NCBI RefSeq assembly: GCF_016907545.1
Contig: NZ_JAFBCD010000001.1
Location: forward strand, 1,178,001 to 1,242,000
Length of the DNA stretch: 64,000 nucleotides
Reading direction: 5' to 3'
DNA from: Paenarthrobacter ilicis
GTDB taxonomy: Bacteria > Actinomycetota > Actinomycetes > Actinomycetales > Micrococcaceae
Shown here in pieces: positions 1 through 8,310 of the stretch (its first letter is position 1; every line of letters starts with the position of its first letter). The position numbers and the translations under genes are program-made. The notes under the pieces are model-generated. The model was not told the origin of the DNA and did no database searches. It was given only the letters and a program-made list of their open reading frames with translations.

Positions 1-1219
1 CATCTCCTGCCCGGCACCGAGCGGTGGAGCGGGAGCCGGCAACAGCCAGGCTGCTACCACCACGGGACCTGTACCTCCCTCGACAACCACCACCGATACT
101 CCACTGAAACTTGGATCGCTCCTGCCGACAACGGGGTCGCTGGCGTTCCTCGGCCCGCCGGAAATCGCCGGTGTCAACCTCGGTATCAAGGAAGTCAACG
201 ACGCCGGCGGCGTCCTCGGCGCTCCCATCTCGGTAGTACACCGCGACTCCGGTGATACCAAGACGGATATCGCCACGCAGTCCACCACGGCCCTCCTCGG
301 CCAGGGTGTCAGCGCCATCATCGGTGCAGCCTCTTCAGGTGTTTCCAAGACGGTCATCAACCAGATCACCGGTGCAGGAGTCATCCAGTTCTCGCCGGCC
401 AACACCTCGCCCGACTTCACCACGTGGGATGACAAAGGCCTGTTCTGGCGTACTGCTCCCTCTGACGTCCTCCAGGGCAAGGTGCTGGGCAACTACATGG
501 CAACCTGTGGCGCCCAGACCGTGGGCATGATCGTTCTGAACGATGCTTACGGAACCGGCCTGCAGAAGAACGTCAAGGAAGCTTTCGAGGCAGCCGGCGG
601 CAAGGTAGTCGCCGAGGAACTCTTCAACGAAGGCGATTCCCAGTTCAGCAGCCAGGTGGACAAGGTTCTGGCAGCCAAGCCGGACGCCATCGCACTGATC
701 ACCTTCGACCAGGCAAAGAGCATCGTCCCCCTGATCACCGGCAAGGGCATCAAGCCCACGCAGCTGTTCATGGTCGATGGCAACACCTCGGACTACAGCA
801 AGGACTTCCAGGCCGGCACCATGAAGGGCGCACAGGGAACCATTCCCGGTACGTTCGCCAAGGACGACTTCAAGAAGAAGCTCCTCGCCATCGATCCAGC
901 CCTGAAGGATTACAGCTACGCAGGTGAATCCTACGACGCCGTGAACCTGATTGCCCTGGCTTCCGAGGCCGCCAAGAGCACCAAGGGTACGGACATCGCA
1001 GCCAAGCTGAAGGAAGTTTCTGAAGGCGGCGAGAAGTGCACCAGCTTCGCAGCCTGTGTCACGCTCCTCCGTGAGGGCAAGGACATTGACTACGACGGCC
1101 AGTCCGGTCCTGTTACGTTCTCCGACGCCGGTGACCCCACCGAGGCGTACATCGGTATCTACGAATACCAGGATGACAACACCTACAAGCCGGTCCGCGA
1201 AGAGTTCGGCAAGCTCTAA
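1..1219 (+). CDS. Branched-chain amino acid ABC transporter substrate-binding lipoprotein (5' end cut off)
   Basis: This gene encodes the extracytoplasmic solute-binding protein of a Liv/HAAT-type importer. The reading frame starts at base 2 and 405 residues are visible; the start codon and most of the signal peptide lie outside the window. The third visible residue is Cys in the context I-S-C, as expected for a lipobox, followed by a Ser/Thr/Pro/Gly-rich tether and then a periplasmic-binding-protein fold (LKLGSLLPTTGSLAFLG, a GASSGV segment, and KVLAAKPDAIAL). The protein ends at a strong terminator. It faces the livFGMH operon tail to tail instead of leading it, so it is probably transcribed separately. 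The exact ligand cannot be read from the sequence. Confidence 0.9.
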   Translation, partial: ISCPAPSGGAGAGNSQAATTTGPVPPSTTTTDTPLKLGSLLPTTGSLAFLGPPEIAGVNLGIKEVNDAGGVLGAPISVVHRDSGDTKTDIATQSTTALLGQGVSAIIGAASSGVSKTVINQITGAGVIQFSPANTSPDFTTWDDKGLFWRTAPSDVLQGKVLGNYMATCGAQTVGMIVLNDAYGTGLQKNVKEAFEAAGGKVVAEELFNEGDSQFSSQVDKVLAAKPDAIALITFDQAKSIVPLITGKGIKPTQLFMVDGNTSDYSKDFQAGTMKGAQGTIPGTFAKDDFKKKLLAIDPALKDYSYAGESYDAVNLIALASEAAKSTKGTDIAAKLKEVSEGGEKCTSFAACVTLLREGKDIDYDGQSGPVTFSDAGDPTEAYIGIYEYQDDNTYKPVREEFGKL

Positions 1220-1242
1220 ACTCTTCAGGCTTTAGCTGATCG

Positions 1243-1281
1243 CAGGCCCCCTTCCTCTCACGAGGGAGGGGGCCTGTTTTT
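1243..1281 (+). terminator. Rho-independent terminator of the binding-protein gene
   Basis: A 15-bp stem (arms 1243-1257 and 1262-1276, one G-T pair) with a 4-base loop is followed directly by five T residues. It sits 24 bases after the stop codon of the substrate-binding protein. Confidence 0.9.
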
Positions 1282-1284
1282 GTG

Positions 1285-1332
1285 CTGCGGGGCTGCGGGG
1301 CTGCGGGGCTGCGGGGCGGTGGGGCTGCGGGG
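1285..1332 (+). repeat. Six-unit octamer array CTGCGGGG
   Basis: Six consecutive 8-base units read CTGCGGGG; the fifth (1317-1324) is the variant CGGTGGGG. The array starts four bases after the terminator T-run. Six G-runs of four spaced by four bases meet the usual G-quadruplex pattern on the + strand. I see no convincing coding frame here. Confidence 0.8.
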
Positions 1333-1334
1333 GC

Positions 1335-1432
1335 GTGCCGTCGCCACCTTCTTTGGCGGCCAAGAGGGCCGACACGCCGGGTTTTCCAGGTGCTGGGAGG
1401 GGGAATGGGCCCAAAGTGGGTGGTGGCGGCAC
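1335..1432. repeat. Palindromic intergenic repeat, copy 1 (~98 bp)
   Basis: The outer arms 1335-1356 and 1411-1432 are inverted copies of each other (18 of 22 bases). The right arm contains CAAAGTGGGTGGTG. An internal CCGACACGCCG lies at 1369-1379. The same outer arms and internal word, in the same order and spacing, recur at 29275-29373, so this is one family of dispersed element. This copy lacks the right half of the inner stem and looks degenerate. Confidence 0.7.
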
Positions 1433-1455
1433 AAAGGCCCCAAAGCGCACAGCAC

Positions 1456-1494
1456 AAAAAGGAGGGCCCTTGGACGTGAATCCAAGGGCCCTCC
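1456..1494 (-). terminator. Terminator of the livHMGF operon
   Basis: A perfect 14-bp stem (1461-1474 and 1481-1494, loop of six) is followed on the minus strand by five T residues (1460-1456). It lies 25 bases beyond the livF stop codon. Confidence 0.9.
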
Positions 1495-1519
1495 CGATGC
1501 TGCTGTCTGGATGGAGCTG

Positions 1520-2290
1520 CTAGACCTCGTCTGCCAGCGTACCCAGGTAGAGCTGAATGACCTTCGGGTCCTTCATCAGCTCACGGCCTGTGCCGGTGTA
1601 GGCGTCCTTCCCCTGGTCAAGGACGTAGCCGCGATCGCAGATCTGCAGGCAGCGGCGGGCATTCTGCTCCACCATGATCACGGAAACGCCTGCGCGGTTG
1701 ATCTCATGGACGCGGAGGAAGGTCTCATCCTGTTTGACGGGGGAGAGGCCGGCTGACGGCTCGTCGAGGAGCAGCACGGCGGGATCCATCATGAGGGCCC
1801 TTCCCATCGCCACCATCTGGCGTTCACCGCCGGACAGGGAGCCGGCTCGCTGGGCGCGCCGTTTCCCCAATTCCGGGAAGAGGCTGGTGACGAAGTCGAA
1901 GCGCTCGGCAAACACCTTGGGCCGCTGAAACATCCCCATTTGAAGGTTCTCTTCAATGGTCAACGTGGCAAAAACGTTGTTTGTCTGTGGGACGAAGCCC
2001 ACGCCCTGGGTGACCAGCTTGTTGGCTTTCAGCCCGGTGAGGTCCTGGCCCCGGACCACGACGGTGCCGGAGTGGACCTTCACCAGTCCGAACATGGCTT
2101 TCAGCAGGGTGGACTTGCCGGCACCGTTGGGTCCAATGATGCCGATCAGCTCACCCTTGCGGGCTTCGATGCTGCAGCCGTTGAGGATATTGACGCCGGG
2201 GATGTAGCCGGCCACCAGGTTGGTGACCTTGACTACGGAGTCTCCGGCCGGTGCATCAGCCGAGGCGGGCATTGCGGCTGGACTGCTCAT
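1520..2290 (-). CDS. livF: Branched-chain amino acid ABC transporter ATPase LivF
   Basis: This is a 256-residue cytoplasmic ATP-binding subunit of a Liv/HAAT importer. It has Walker A GPNGAGKST at about residues 53-61, the signature LSGGE at 153-157 and Walker B LLLDEP near 174-179. The switch region reads VEQN instead of a canonical His loop, which is normal for LivF-type ATPases. It is the last gene of the operon: its ATG overlaps the livG stop by four bases (2287-2290), indicating translational coupling. A terminator follows. Confidence 0.95.
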   Translation of the reverse strand: MSSPAAMPASADAPAGDSVVKVTNLVAGYIPGVNILNGCSIEARKGELIGIIGPNGAGKSTLLKAMFGLVKVHSGTVVVRGQDLTGLKANKLVTQGVGFVPQTNNVFATLTIEENLQMGMFQRPKVFAERFDFVTSLFPELGKRRAQRAGSLSGGERQMVAMGRALMMDPAVLLLDEPSAGLSPVKQDETFLRVHEINRAGVSVIMVEQNARRCLQICDRGYVLDQGKDAYTGTGRELMKDPKVIQLYLGTLADEV

Positions 2291-3288
2291 TTCCCGTCCT
2301 CCTTCTTGGGTTCTTCGATCTCGGACAGGATGCCGGCGTCTTCGGTTCCGACCACGGACTCGTCGTCGGCTTCAAGTTCTGCTTCCAGTTCCTTGATGCC
2401 TTCGGCGTCGCCCAGGTCCACGTCGTGGTGGGCGCCCAGGTAGGCGTCGATCACCGCAGGGTTCTTCATGACTTCGCCTGGAGGCCCTTCGGCTACAACC
2501 TTGCCTTCGGCCATGACCACCACCCAGTCGGCAATGTGGCGGACCATGTTCATGTCGTGCTCAACGAAGAGAACGGTCATGCCCTCTGCCTTGAGGTTCT
2601 TGATGTGGTCCAACAGGGACTGTGTCAGGGCGGGGTTGACGCCGGCCATGGGCTCGTCGAGCATCACCAACTTGGGACGGACCATCAGGGACCGGGCCAT
2701 TTCCAGGAGCTTCCGCTGGCCACCGGAGAGGGACGCTGCGTAATCGTCCTTCTTGGCGTCGAGCTTGAACTTCTGGAGCAACAGGTCTGCCTGGGCCGTG
2801 ATTTCCTTCTCGCGTCCACCCCAGATGCCTTTGAACAGCGCCTTGGAAAGCCGCTCGCCGGGTTGGTTCGCAGCACCGAGGCGCATGTTTTCCATGACCG
2901 TCAGCTTGCCCATGACCTTTGTCAACTGGAACGTGCGGACCATGCCCATGCGGGCCACCTTGTAGGAAGACACCCCTGCGATGCTGTTGCCTTCGAACTG
3001 CCACTTACCCGAGTTGGGGGTGTCGAAGCCGGTCAGCAGGTTGAACAAGGTGGTCTTGCCGGCTCCGTTGGGGCCGATCAGGGCGGTGATCTTGTGCCGC
3101 GGAATTTCAAGGTATTCCACATCCACGGCGTTGATGCCGCCGAATGAGCGCGTCACACCTTCGGCGACGACGATCGCATCCCGCTTCTTGCAACCGGGCA
3201 CATTCTCGCCAACCGCGATGGGCCGCGAGTCGGTCATGTAGTCAATGGTGTCGGCATTGACCGTGGTGGGTTCGTTGGTCTCACTCAT
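2287..3288 (-). CDS. livG: Branched-chain amino acid ABC transporter ATPase LivG
   Basis: This is the second ATPase of the Liv importer, 333 residues long. Walker A GPNGAGKTT lies at about 72-80, LSGGQ at 187-191, Walker B VMLDEP near 208-213 and the switch His in FVEHD at about 244. The protein is longer than a typical LivG of about 255 residues: it has some 40 extra residues before the ATPase fold and an acidic tail rich in Glu and Asp after about residue 285. The start overlaps the livM stop by four bases. Confidence 0.95.
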   Translation of the reverse strand: MSETNEPTTVNADTIDYMTDSRPIAVGENVPGCKKRDAIVVAEGVTRSFGGINAVDVEYLEIPRHKITALIGPNGAGKTTLFNLLTGFDTPNSGKWQFEGNSIAGVSSYKVARMGMVRTFQLTKVMGKLTVMENMRLGAANQPGERLSKALFKGIWGGREKEITAQADLLLQKFKLDAKKDDYAASLSGGQRKLLEMARSLMVRPKLVMLDEPMAGVNPALTQSLLDHIKNLKAEGMTVLFVEHDMNMVRHIADWVVVMAEGKVVAEGPPGEVMKNPAVIDAYLGAHHDVDLGDAEGIKELEAELEADDESVVGTEDAGILSEIEEPKKEDGK

Positions 3289-4253
3289 GCGAAAGCAAGC
3301 TCCTTCTTATTGCCGAACACGCCCTGCGGGCGGAAGATCATCAGGAGCATCAAGGCCACACCCACCAGGATGTAGCGGAGCTGGCCGGCCTGAACGGTGG
3401 TCAGCCAGGTGATGGCCCCTGATTCGATGAGGCCGTAGAGCAGGCTCTGGGTCAATGACAGGACAACCCAGAAGATCATGGCTCCGATAACAGGCCCCAG
3501 GACCGTGGCCATGCCGCCCAGGAGGAGGCAGGTCCAGAGGAAGAACGTGAGTTCGGTGCCGTAGTTGGACGGCTGGACAGCACCACGGGGGAGCGTGAAG
3601 ATCATGCCCGCCAGTGCGCCAAGGACACCACCGATCACCAGTGCCTGCATCTTGTATGCGTAGACGTTCTTGCCCAGCGACCGCACGGCATTCTCGTCTT
3701 CGCGGATGCCCTTCAGGACGCGGCCCCAGGGGCTGCGCATCAGGAGCCACACCAGCACACAGCACACGATGACCAGGCCCCAACCGACGACGCGGATGAA
3801 GAAGTCACGGTTGTTCATGCCCATGTAGGACCCCTCCGGGAAGGGGTTCATGGCGTAGAAGGTGTTCTCAAAGGCCGCCAGGCCATTGGCGGAGCCGGTG
3901 ACGCTGGTGAGCTGGTTGGTGGTCACCACGTAGCGCACAATTTCGGCGGCTGCGATGGTGACGATTGCCAGGTAGTCGGCCCTTAGCCGGAGGGTGGGGA
4001 TGCCGAGGACGAACGCAAAGATCACCGAGCACAGGATGGAGATGATCACAGCGACGACGAAGGGAGCGTCAAAAGTGAGGGTGGAGATGGCGAACCCGTA
4101 GGCACCCACCGCCATGAAACCTGCTTGGCCGAAGTTCAGGAGCCCTGAGTAGCCGAAATGGACCGCAAGGCCCAAAGCGGCAAGTGCGTAGGCCGCCGTC
4201 GTTGGACTGAAAAGTTCGCCAAGGGCGCTGGAAAGAATGAATCCGAAATCCAT
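3285..4253 (-). CDS. livM: Branched-chain amino acid ABC transporter permease LivM
   Basis: This is a 322-residue inner-membrane permease with eight or more hydrophobic segments. The LivM signature GYSGLLNFGQAGFMAVGAY is at about 34-52, and an EAA-like cytoplasmic loop (LKGIREDENAVRSLG) near 180-194 should contact the ATPases. It ends with the family's usual IFRPQGVFG. It follows livH by nine bases and overlaps livG by four bases. Confidence 0.95.
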   Translation of the reverse strand: MDFGFILSSALGELFSPTTAAYALAALGLAVHFGYSGLLNFGQAGFMAVGAYGFAISTLTFDAPFVVAVIISILCSVIFAFVLGIPTLRLRADYLAIVTIAAAEIVRYVVTTNQLTSVTGSANGLAAFENTFYAMNPFPEGSYMGMNNRDFFIRVVGWGLVIVCCVLVWLLMRSPWGRVLKGIREDENAVRSLGKNVYAYKMQALVIGGVLGALAGMIFTLPRGAVQPSNYGTELTFFLWTCLLLGGMATVLGPVIGAMIFWVVLSLTQSLLYGLIESGAITWLTTVQAGQLRYILVGVALMLLMIFRPQGVFGNKKELAFA

Positions 4254-4262
4254 GGCCCGCTC

Positions 4263-5597
4263 CTAACCCACACGCTCACGCCGGCCGAGGATACCCTGCG
4301 GCCGGAACAGAAGGACAACAATCATGATGAAGAGGGCACCGACGTACTTGAGGTCGGCGGGGAGGCCGAACACGGTGGTCAGTTCCACGAAGATTCCGAC
4401 GACGATCGAGCCGATCAGTGCGCCGAAGACGGTTCCCAGGCCACCGAGGGTCACACCCGCAAAGATGAGCAGCAGGATCTGCGAGCCCATGTCGAAAGTG
4501 ACGCCGGGCCGGTAGTAGGCCCACAAGATGCCACCGAGGGAGGCAAGGACGCCGCCAACGATCCATACCAGGCGGATCACGGAGTCAACGTCGATACCGG
4601 ACGCAGCCGCGAGGGCCGGGTTGTCGGCTACCGCGCGGGTGGCCTTGCCAAGGCGGGTCTTGAGGAGCACGATGCCAACCAGCGCAATCACGACTGCGCT
4701 GATGACCAGGGACCACAGGTTGTTCGGTGTGATGGATACCGGCCCAATCTGGATTTCGGCGCTCTGGGCTCCGGGCAGCTGCTGGGTGGCTCCGCCGAAG
4801 AAGAACTGGATGACGTAACGGATGGCCAAGGCGAGGCCGATGCTGACGATCATCATGGGGACCAGGCCCGAGCCGCGTTTACGCAGCGGGCGCCACAATC
4901 CCGCGTCCTGGGCGTAGCCGAAGAGCCCACCGCCAACCAACGCCAGCAGGATGGCCAACCAGAAGGGGAGCCCCAGGCCGTTGAACATGAACACCAGGAC
5001 TGCGCCCAGGGTGACCATCTCGCCGTGGGCGAAGTTGGTGAGGCCTGTGGTACCGAAGATCAGCGAGAGGCCAACGGCGGCAAGGGCAAGGAGCAGGCCG
5101 AAGCTGAGGCCCGCCACCAGGCGGTTGAGGAGGTTCTGGCCGAAGTCCTGCTGTTGGACCACGATGCCTTTACCGAAAGCGAAGATCACGGACAGGTTGG
5201 ATGTCTGGCTGAAGGTGACATCGCGGGGATTGTCCTGGCCGTCAGCGAGCTTGATACCTTCCGGCAAGGTGGAGGTATCCAACTCGATGGTGTAGGTGCC
5301 TTGGACCGGGACGCCGATGGTCCAGGCGCCGTTGGCTCCGGAGGTGGCTTCGCCTTGGAATCCGTTGCCTGATGCCTTGACTTTGACGCCGGGAATGGGA
5401 GCCCTTGCGTCGTCGCGGAGGAATCCGCTGATGTTGTTTTGGAAATTCGTCGCGGACGGCGAAGGCGAGGGGGTGGTTGCCTCCGCCGCAGGGGCGGCGA
5501 TCAACAGAAGAGCAATGAGGGATGCGAACAGCGCCCCGACAACTCTCTGCAGTCCCTTGGACCGTCTGATGGACGGGTCACGCAGTGTGCTTCTCAA
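4263..5597 (-). CDS. livH: LivH-type permease with an N-terminal secreted domain
   Basis: The C-terminal ~290 residues are a LivH permease (GLTNFAHGEMVTLGA motif, closing LFRPQGILG). Ahead of it lie a signal-peptide-like stretch (hydrophobic at about 20-38, then APAAEA), a Ser/Pro/Thr linker and a ~75-residue beta-rich segment resembling carboxypeptidase regulatory-like or SdrB-like domains (ISGFLRDDARAPIPGVKVKA ... GTYTIELDTSTLP). I chose the TTG at 5597 because GGAGG lies eight bases before it. An in-frame ATG at 5660 would add 21 residues with no ribosome site. The product is 444 residues against about 290-310 for a standard LivH. It is the first gene of the livHMGF operon. Confidence 0.88.
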   Translation of the reverse strand: MRSTLRDPSIRRSKGLQRVVGALFASLIALLLIAAPAAEATTPSPSPSATNFQNNISGFLRDDARAPIPGVKVKASGNGFQGEATSGANGAWTIGVPVQGTYTIELDTSTLPEGIKLADGQDNPRDVTFSQTSNLSVIFAFGKGIVVQQQDFGQNLLNRLVAGLSFGLLLALAAVGLSLIFGTTGLTNFAHGEMVTLGAVLVFMFNGLGLPFWLAILLALVGGGLFGYAQDAGLWRPLRKRGSGLVPMMIVSIGLALAIRYVIQFFFGGATQQLPGAQSAEIQIGPVSITPNNLWSLVISAVVIALVGIVLLKTRLGKATRAVADNPALAAASGIDVDSVIRLVWIVGGVLASLGGILWAYYRPGVTFDMGSQILLLIFAGVTLGGLGTVFGALIGSIVVGIFVELTTVFGLPADLKYVGALFIMIVVLLFRPQGILGRRERVG

Positions 5598-6015
5598 AAT
5601 GGAAACCTCCACAGTGGGGGTGGTCCCGGCTGCGCCTTTGCAACCGGTGCGAACGGGCATGGGGGCTTACGAACGTTCTTGCCTAGCTGCCTCAATTGTG
5701 ATCCAAGTCACCCATGTGAGGCCTATGCTACCGCTCCCCACAACTAATAAATGTCCAGTTGGGAGGTGGGAACATCGCGATCGGATAACAACTGTGAAGC
5801 TGCAGGCAACCATTGATGAAGCTGAACTTAAGTAAACCTTTGTTGTTTACGGGTGCTACTAAAGAGTTTCGGCGGCGCCCACGCATGTCAGTGTTCCAAT
5901 TTCGTGTCACGGTTGGGTTTCGTCTGGGTGAACAGGGGAACTTTCCCTGCCCAGCGCACGTGGTAATTGGTACCGTGAATTATCACTCAGCCCTTTTTTC
6001 AGGAGGACACCCGTA
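5598..6015. other. Intergenic region between divergent livH and the Bax1-I gene
   Basis: These 418 bases separate two divergent genes and should hold both promoters. I see no coding frame I can support. The region is less GC-rich than its surroundings around 5730-5860. It contains the perfect inverted repeat GTAAAC-N7-GTTTAC at 5832-5850, a possible operator. I could not assign a convincing -35/-10 pair to either gene. Confidence 0.5.
5832..5850. promoter_or_regulatory. Inverted repeat GTAAAC-N7-GTTTAC, possible operator
   Basis: Perfect 6-bp arms with a 7-base spacer lie between the divergent livH and Bax1-I genes, about 235 bases from livH and 165 from the other start. Which gene it would control, and by what protein, is unknown. 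Confidence 0.3.
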
Positions 6016-6924
6016 ATGGCACTTGGCGGAAACCCAGTCTTCAACGGAAAGAATTTCCGTGGAGCAAAGCAGGCCCCGCCTGTACCGCAAAATCCCTACG
6101 GCCAGCAGTTCAATCAAGCTGGCCGTGCCCCCTCGCAGGTCATGGACGGCCAGGCAGCATGGTCCGCCCAGCAGCAGAACATGACCAATGAGCAACTGCA
6201 GCAGATGTACAGCCAGCCCTCGGCCGGCCCCGCCGACACCGGGCGCATGACGTATGACGACGTGATCATGAAGACCGTCGCCTGCCTCGTGGTGCTGGTC
6301 CTTGGTGCGGGTGTCACGCTTTTCGTCGCCCCGGCCCTCTCCACCATGCTGATGATCGTCGGCGCCCTGGGTGGTTTCGTCCTGGCGCTGGTCAATACCT
6401 TCAAGAAGCAGCCGTCCCCGGCGCTGATCCTCGCGTACGCAGGCCTCGAAGGACTGTTCCTGGGCGGCCTGACCCGCATCCTTGATGGCATGTACCCGGG
6501 CGTCGGCCTGCAGGCAGTCATCGGCACCCTTGCAGTCTTCGGCGTCACGCTGGTGCTCTTCAAGAGCGGCAAGGTCCGCGCTACCCCCAAGATGGTCCGC
6601 TTCTTCATGATCGCCACCATTGGCTACGCGGTCTTCGCGTTGATCAACCTGGTGATGATGTGGACCGGCGCTGTGCAGGAGCCCTTCGGCCTCCGCACGA
6701 GCATCACCATCGCAGGTATCCCGCTGGGCGTCTTTATTGGCATCCTGGCAATCGGCCTGGCAGCCTTCTCGCTGATCATGGACTTCACCAGCATCGAGCA
6801 GGGCGTTAAGGCAGGCGCTCCCGAGCGCTACTCCTGGGTTGCCGCATTCGGCCTGACGGTCACCTTGGTATGGCTGTACGTCGAAATCATTCGTCTCCTG
6901 GCCATTCTTCGCGGCGACGATTGA
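6016..6924 (+). CDS. Bax inhibitor-1/YccA family membrane protein
   Basis: This 302-residue protein has a Pro/Gln/Ala-rich cytoplasmic N-terminus of about 85 residues that begins with a conserved-looking NPVFNGKNF, then seven hydrophobic segments typical of the Bax1-I (BI-1/YccA) fold. The family forms pH-sensitive channels or stress-related membrane proteins; the bacterial role is unclear. AGGAGG at 6001-6006 lies nine bases before the ATG. The gene is alone and ends at a strong bidirectional terminator. Confidence 0.88.
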   Translation: MALGGNPVFNGKNFRGAKQAPPVPQNPYGQQFNQAGRAPSQVMDGQAAWSAQQQNMTNEQLQQMYSQPSAGPADTGRMTYDDVIMKTVACLVVLVLGAGVTLFVAPALSTMLMIVGALGGFVLALVNTFKKQPSPALILAYAGLEGLFLGGLTRILDGMYPGVGLQAVIGTLAVFGVTLVLFKSGKVRATPKMVRFFMIATIGYAVFALINLVMMWTGAVQEPFGLRTSITIAGIPLGVFIGILAIGLAAFSLIMDFTSIEQGVKAGAPERYSWVAAFGLTVTLVWLYVEIIRLLAILRGDD

Positions 6925-6940
6925 TCGTCGACATTACATA

Positions 6941-6972
6941 AAAATGCCCCCGAACACTTTCGGGGGCATTTT
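6941..6972. terminator. Bidirectional terminator between the Bax1-I gene and the thiolase gene
   Basis: A perfect 14-bp stem (AAAATGCCCCCGAA at 6941-6954 and its complement at 6959-6972, loop CACT) has A residues on one side and T residues on the other, so it can stop transcription from both convergent genes. Confidence 0.92.
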
Positions 6973-7016
6973 TTATGGAACCGCGACGGCGGCCGGTCCA
7001 GTTGGGGGCAGGTTGC

Positions 7017-8255
7017 TCAGGTGAGCCGTTCGAAAACCACGGCCATGCCCTGCCCGCCACCAACACATAACGTGGCCAGCCCCAGGGTCCCGTCGCGGGA
7101 CTGAAGTCCGTTCAGCAGCGTGCTGGTCATCCGGGCCCCGGTCATGCCGAAGGGGTGGCCCAGGGCGATGGCGCCGCCGTGCACGTTCAGCTTGTCCGGA
7201 TCGATGCCGAGTTCCCTCGCGCTGGCCACCACTTGCACGGCAAAGGCCTCGTTGAGCTCCACCAGATCGATGTCGTCCATGGTCATTCCTGCCAGGGCCA
7301 ATGCGCGCCGTGAGGCTTCCACGGGTCCCATGCCCATGAGTTCGGGGGAGAGGGCACTCACTCCGGTGGACACCACCCGTGCCAGGGGCTGGAGGCCGAG
7401 CTCGCGTGCCCGGGAGTCGCTCATCACCACCACAGCCGCCGCACCGTCGTTGAGGGGGCAGGCGTTTGCCGCCGTCACGGTGCCATCGGCCCGGAACACG
7501 GGTTGCAATGTGGAGACAGCGTCCAGGGTGACTCCGGGCCGTGGTGAATCATCCCGGTCCACCACCACGCCGTCCTTGCGGGTGTATGGCGTAATGTCGC
7601 GGGCGTAAAAGCCCGAGTTGATGGCGGCTTCGGCGCGATTCTGGCTGAGGACGCCCCACTCATCCTGCTCCGCCCGGCTGATTCCGTAACTGGTTGCGAC
7701 GTTCTCGGCGGTTTGCCCCATGGAGATGTAGATGTCCGGCATCCGGCCGCCCATCCTTGGGTCGGTCCACGGAATGTTGGAGGCCGCGCGCGCCGCTGTG
7801 CGTTGCGCTGCCGCGGCGAAGAGTGGGTTGTGGTTGGCGGTATCGGTTTCCCCGGCGCCTGCCCAATCCCTGTATCTGGAGACGCTCTCCACTCCGGCGG
7901 ACACCATTGCCTGCGCTTCCCCGGATTTGATGGCGTGGAAGGCCATCCGGAGGGTTTGGAGGCTGGAGGCGCAGAAGCGGTTAATGGTGGCTGCGGGCAC
8001 CCGGTCCAGGCCGGCCAGGACCGCCACTACCCGTGCCATGTTGGAGCCGGCCTCGCCGCTGGGTTCGGCGCAACCGAGCAGGAGGTCATCGAGTCCGCGG
8101 CCGTCGTCCGCCCTGGGGTCGAATCCGGGGATTTTGGCCAAGGCCGCCTGCACCATGGCGGTGGCAAGATCGTCGGGACGTTCGTCTTTCAGGGAGCCTT
8201 TGAAGGCGCGTCCAATGGGGCTTCTGGCAGTGGAAACAATGACAGCCTCAGTCAT
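7017..8255 (-). CDS. Acetyl-CoA C-acyltransferase (thiolase)
   Basis: This 412-residue cytoplasmic enzyme belongs to the thiolase family, which cleaves 3-ketoacyl-CoA or condenses acetyl-CoA. The acyl-accepting Cys95 sits in INRFCASSLQ. The base and second Cys motifs are HGGAIALGHPFGMTGAR and CVGGGQGMAV at the C-terminus, so all catalytic elements are intact. It stands alone, so a degradative role (FadA type) is likely but not shown. The ATG has no ribosome site but is preceded at six bases by TAAGCT, which fits a leaderless transcript. Confidence 0.93.
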   Translation of the reverse strand: MTEAVIVSTARSPIGRAFKGSLKDERPDDLATAMVQAALAKIPGFDPRADDGRGLDDLLLGCAEPSGEAGSNMARVVAVLAGLDRVPAATINRFCASSLQTLRMAFHAIKSGEAQAMVSAGVESVSRYRDWAGAGETDTANHNPLFAAAAQRTAARAASNIPWTDPRMGGRMPDIYISMGQTAENVATSYGISRAEQDEWGVLSQNRAEAAINSGFYARDITPYTRKDGVVVDRDDSPRPGVTLDAVSTLQPVFRADGTVTAANACPLNDGAAAVVVMSDSRARELGLQPLARVVSTGVSALSPELMGMGPVEASRRALALAGMTMDDIDLVELNEAFAVQVVASARELGIDPDKLNVHGGAIALGHPFGMTGARMTSTLLNGLQSRDGTLGLATLCVGGGQGMAVVFERLT

Positions 8256-8261
8256 GGCCCC

Positions 8262-8267
8262 AGCTTA
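8262..8267 (-). promoter_or_regulatory. -10 hexamer TAAGCT, six bases before the thiolase ATG
   Basis: TAAGCT on the minus strand ends exactly six bases before the start codon and there is no Shine-Dalgarno sequence. This fits an actinobacterial leaderless promoter. The -35 region is occupied by a hairpin and has no consensus. Confidence 0.5.
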
Positions 8268-8296
8268 CGCCCGGCATCCCATGGGGTGCCGGGCGT
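8267..8296 (-). terminator. Hairpin after galK, probable terminator
   Basis: A stem of 13 pairs with one bulged base (8267-8280 and 8284-8296, loop ATG) starts 14 bases after the galK stop. No T-run follows on the minus strand, so termination is likely but not certain. The hairpin abuts the thiolase -10 element. Confidence 0.5.
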
Positions 8297-8310
8297 CCGC
8301 GGTGAGTGGC

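Noticed and set aside
1258..1480. Short frames through the octamer array and repeat copy 1
   Set aside because: They consist of low-complexity Arg/Ala/Gly or Pro/Ala/Arg runs produced by the repeats and have no start signals.
2251..3147. 298-residue open frame opposite livG
   Set aside because: Antisense shadow of the livG gene; no domain motif and the sense gene is unmistakable.
4158..5372. 404-residue open frame on the + strand opposite livH
   Set aside because: It is a shadow of livH with extreme Asp/Glu/Gly/His composition and no recognisable domain, typical of antisense frames in high-GC DNA.
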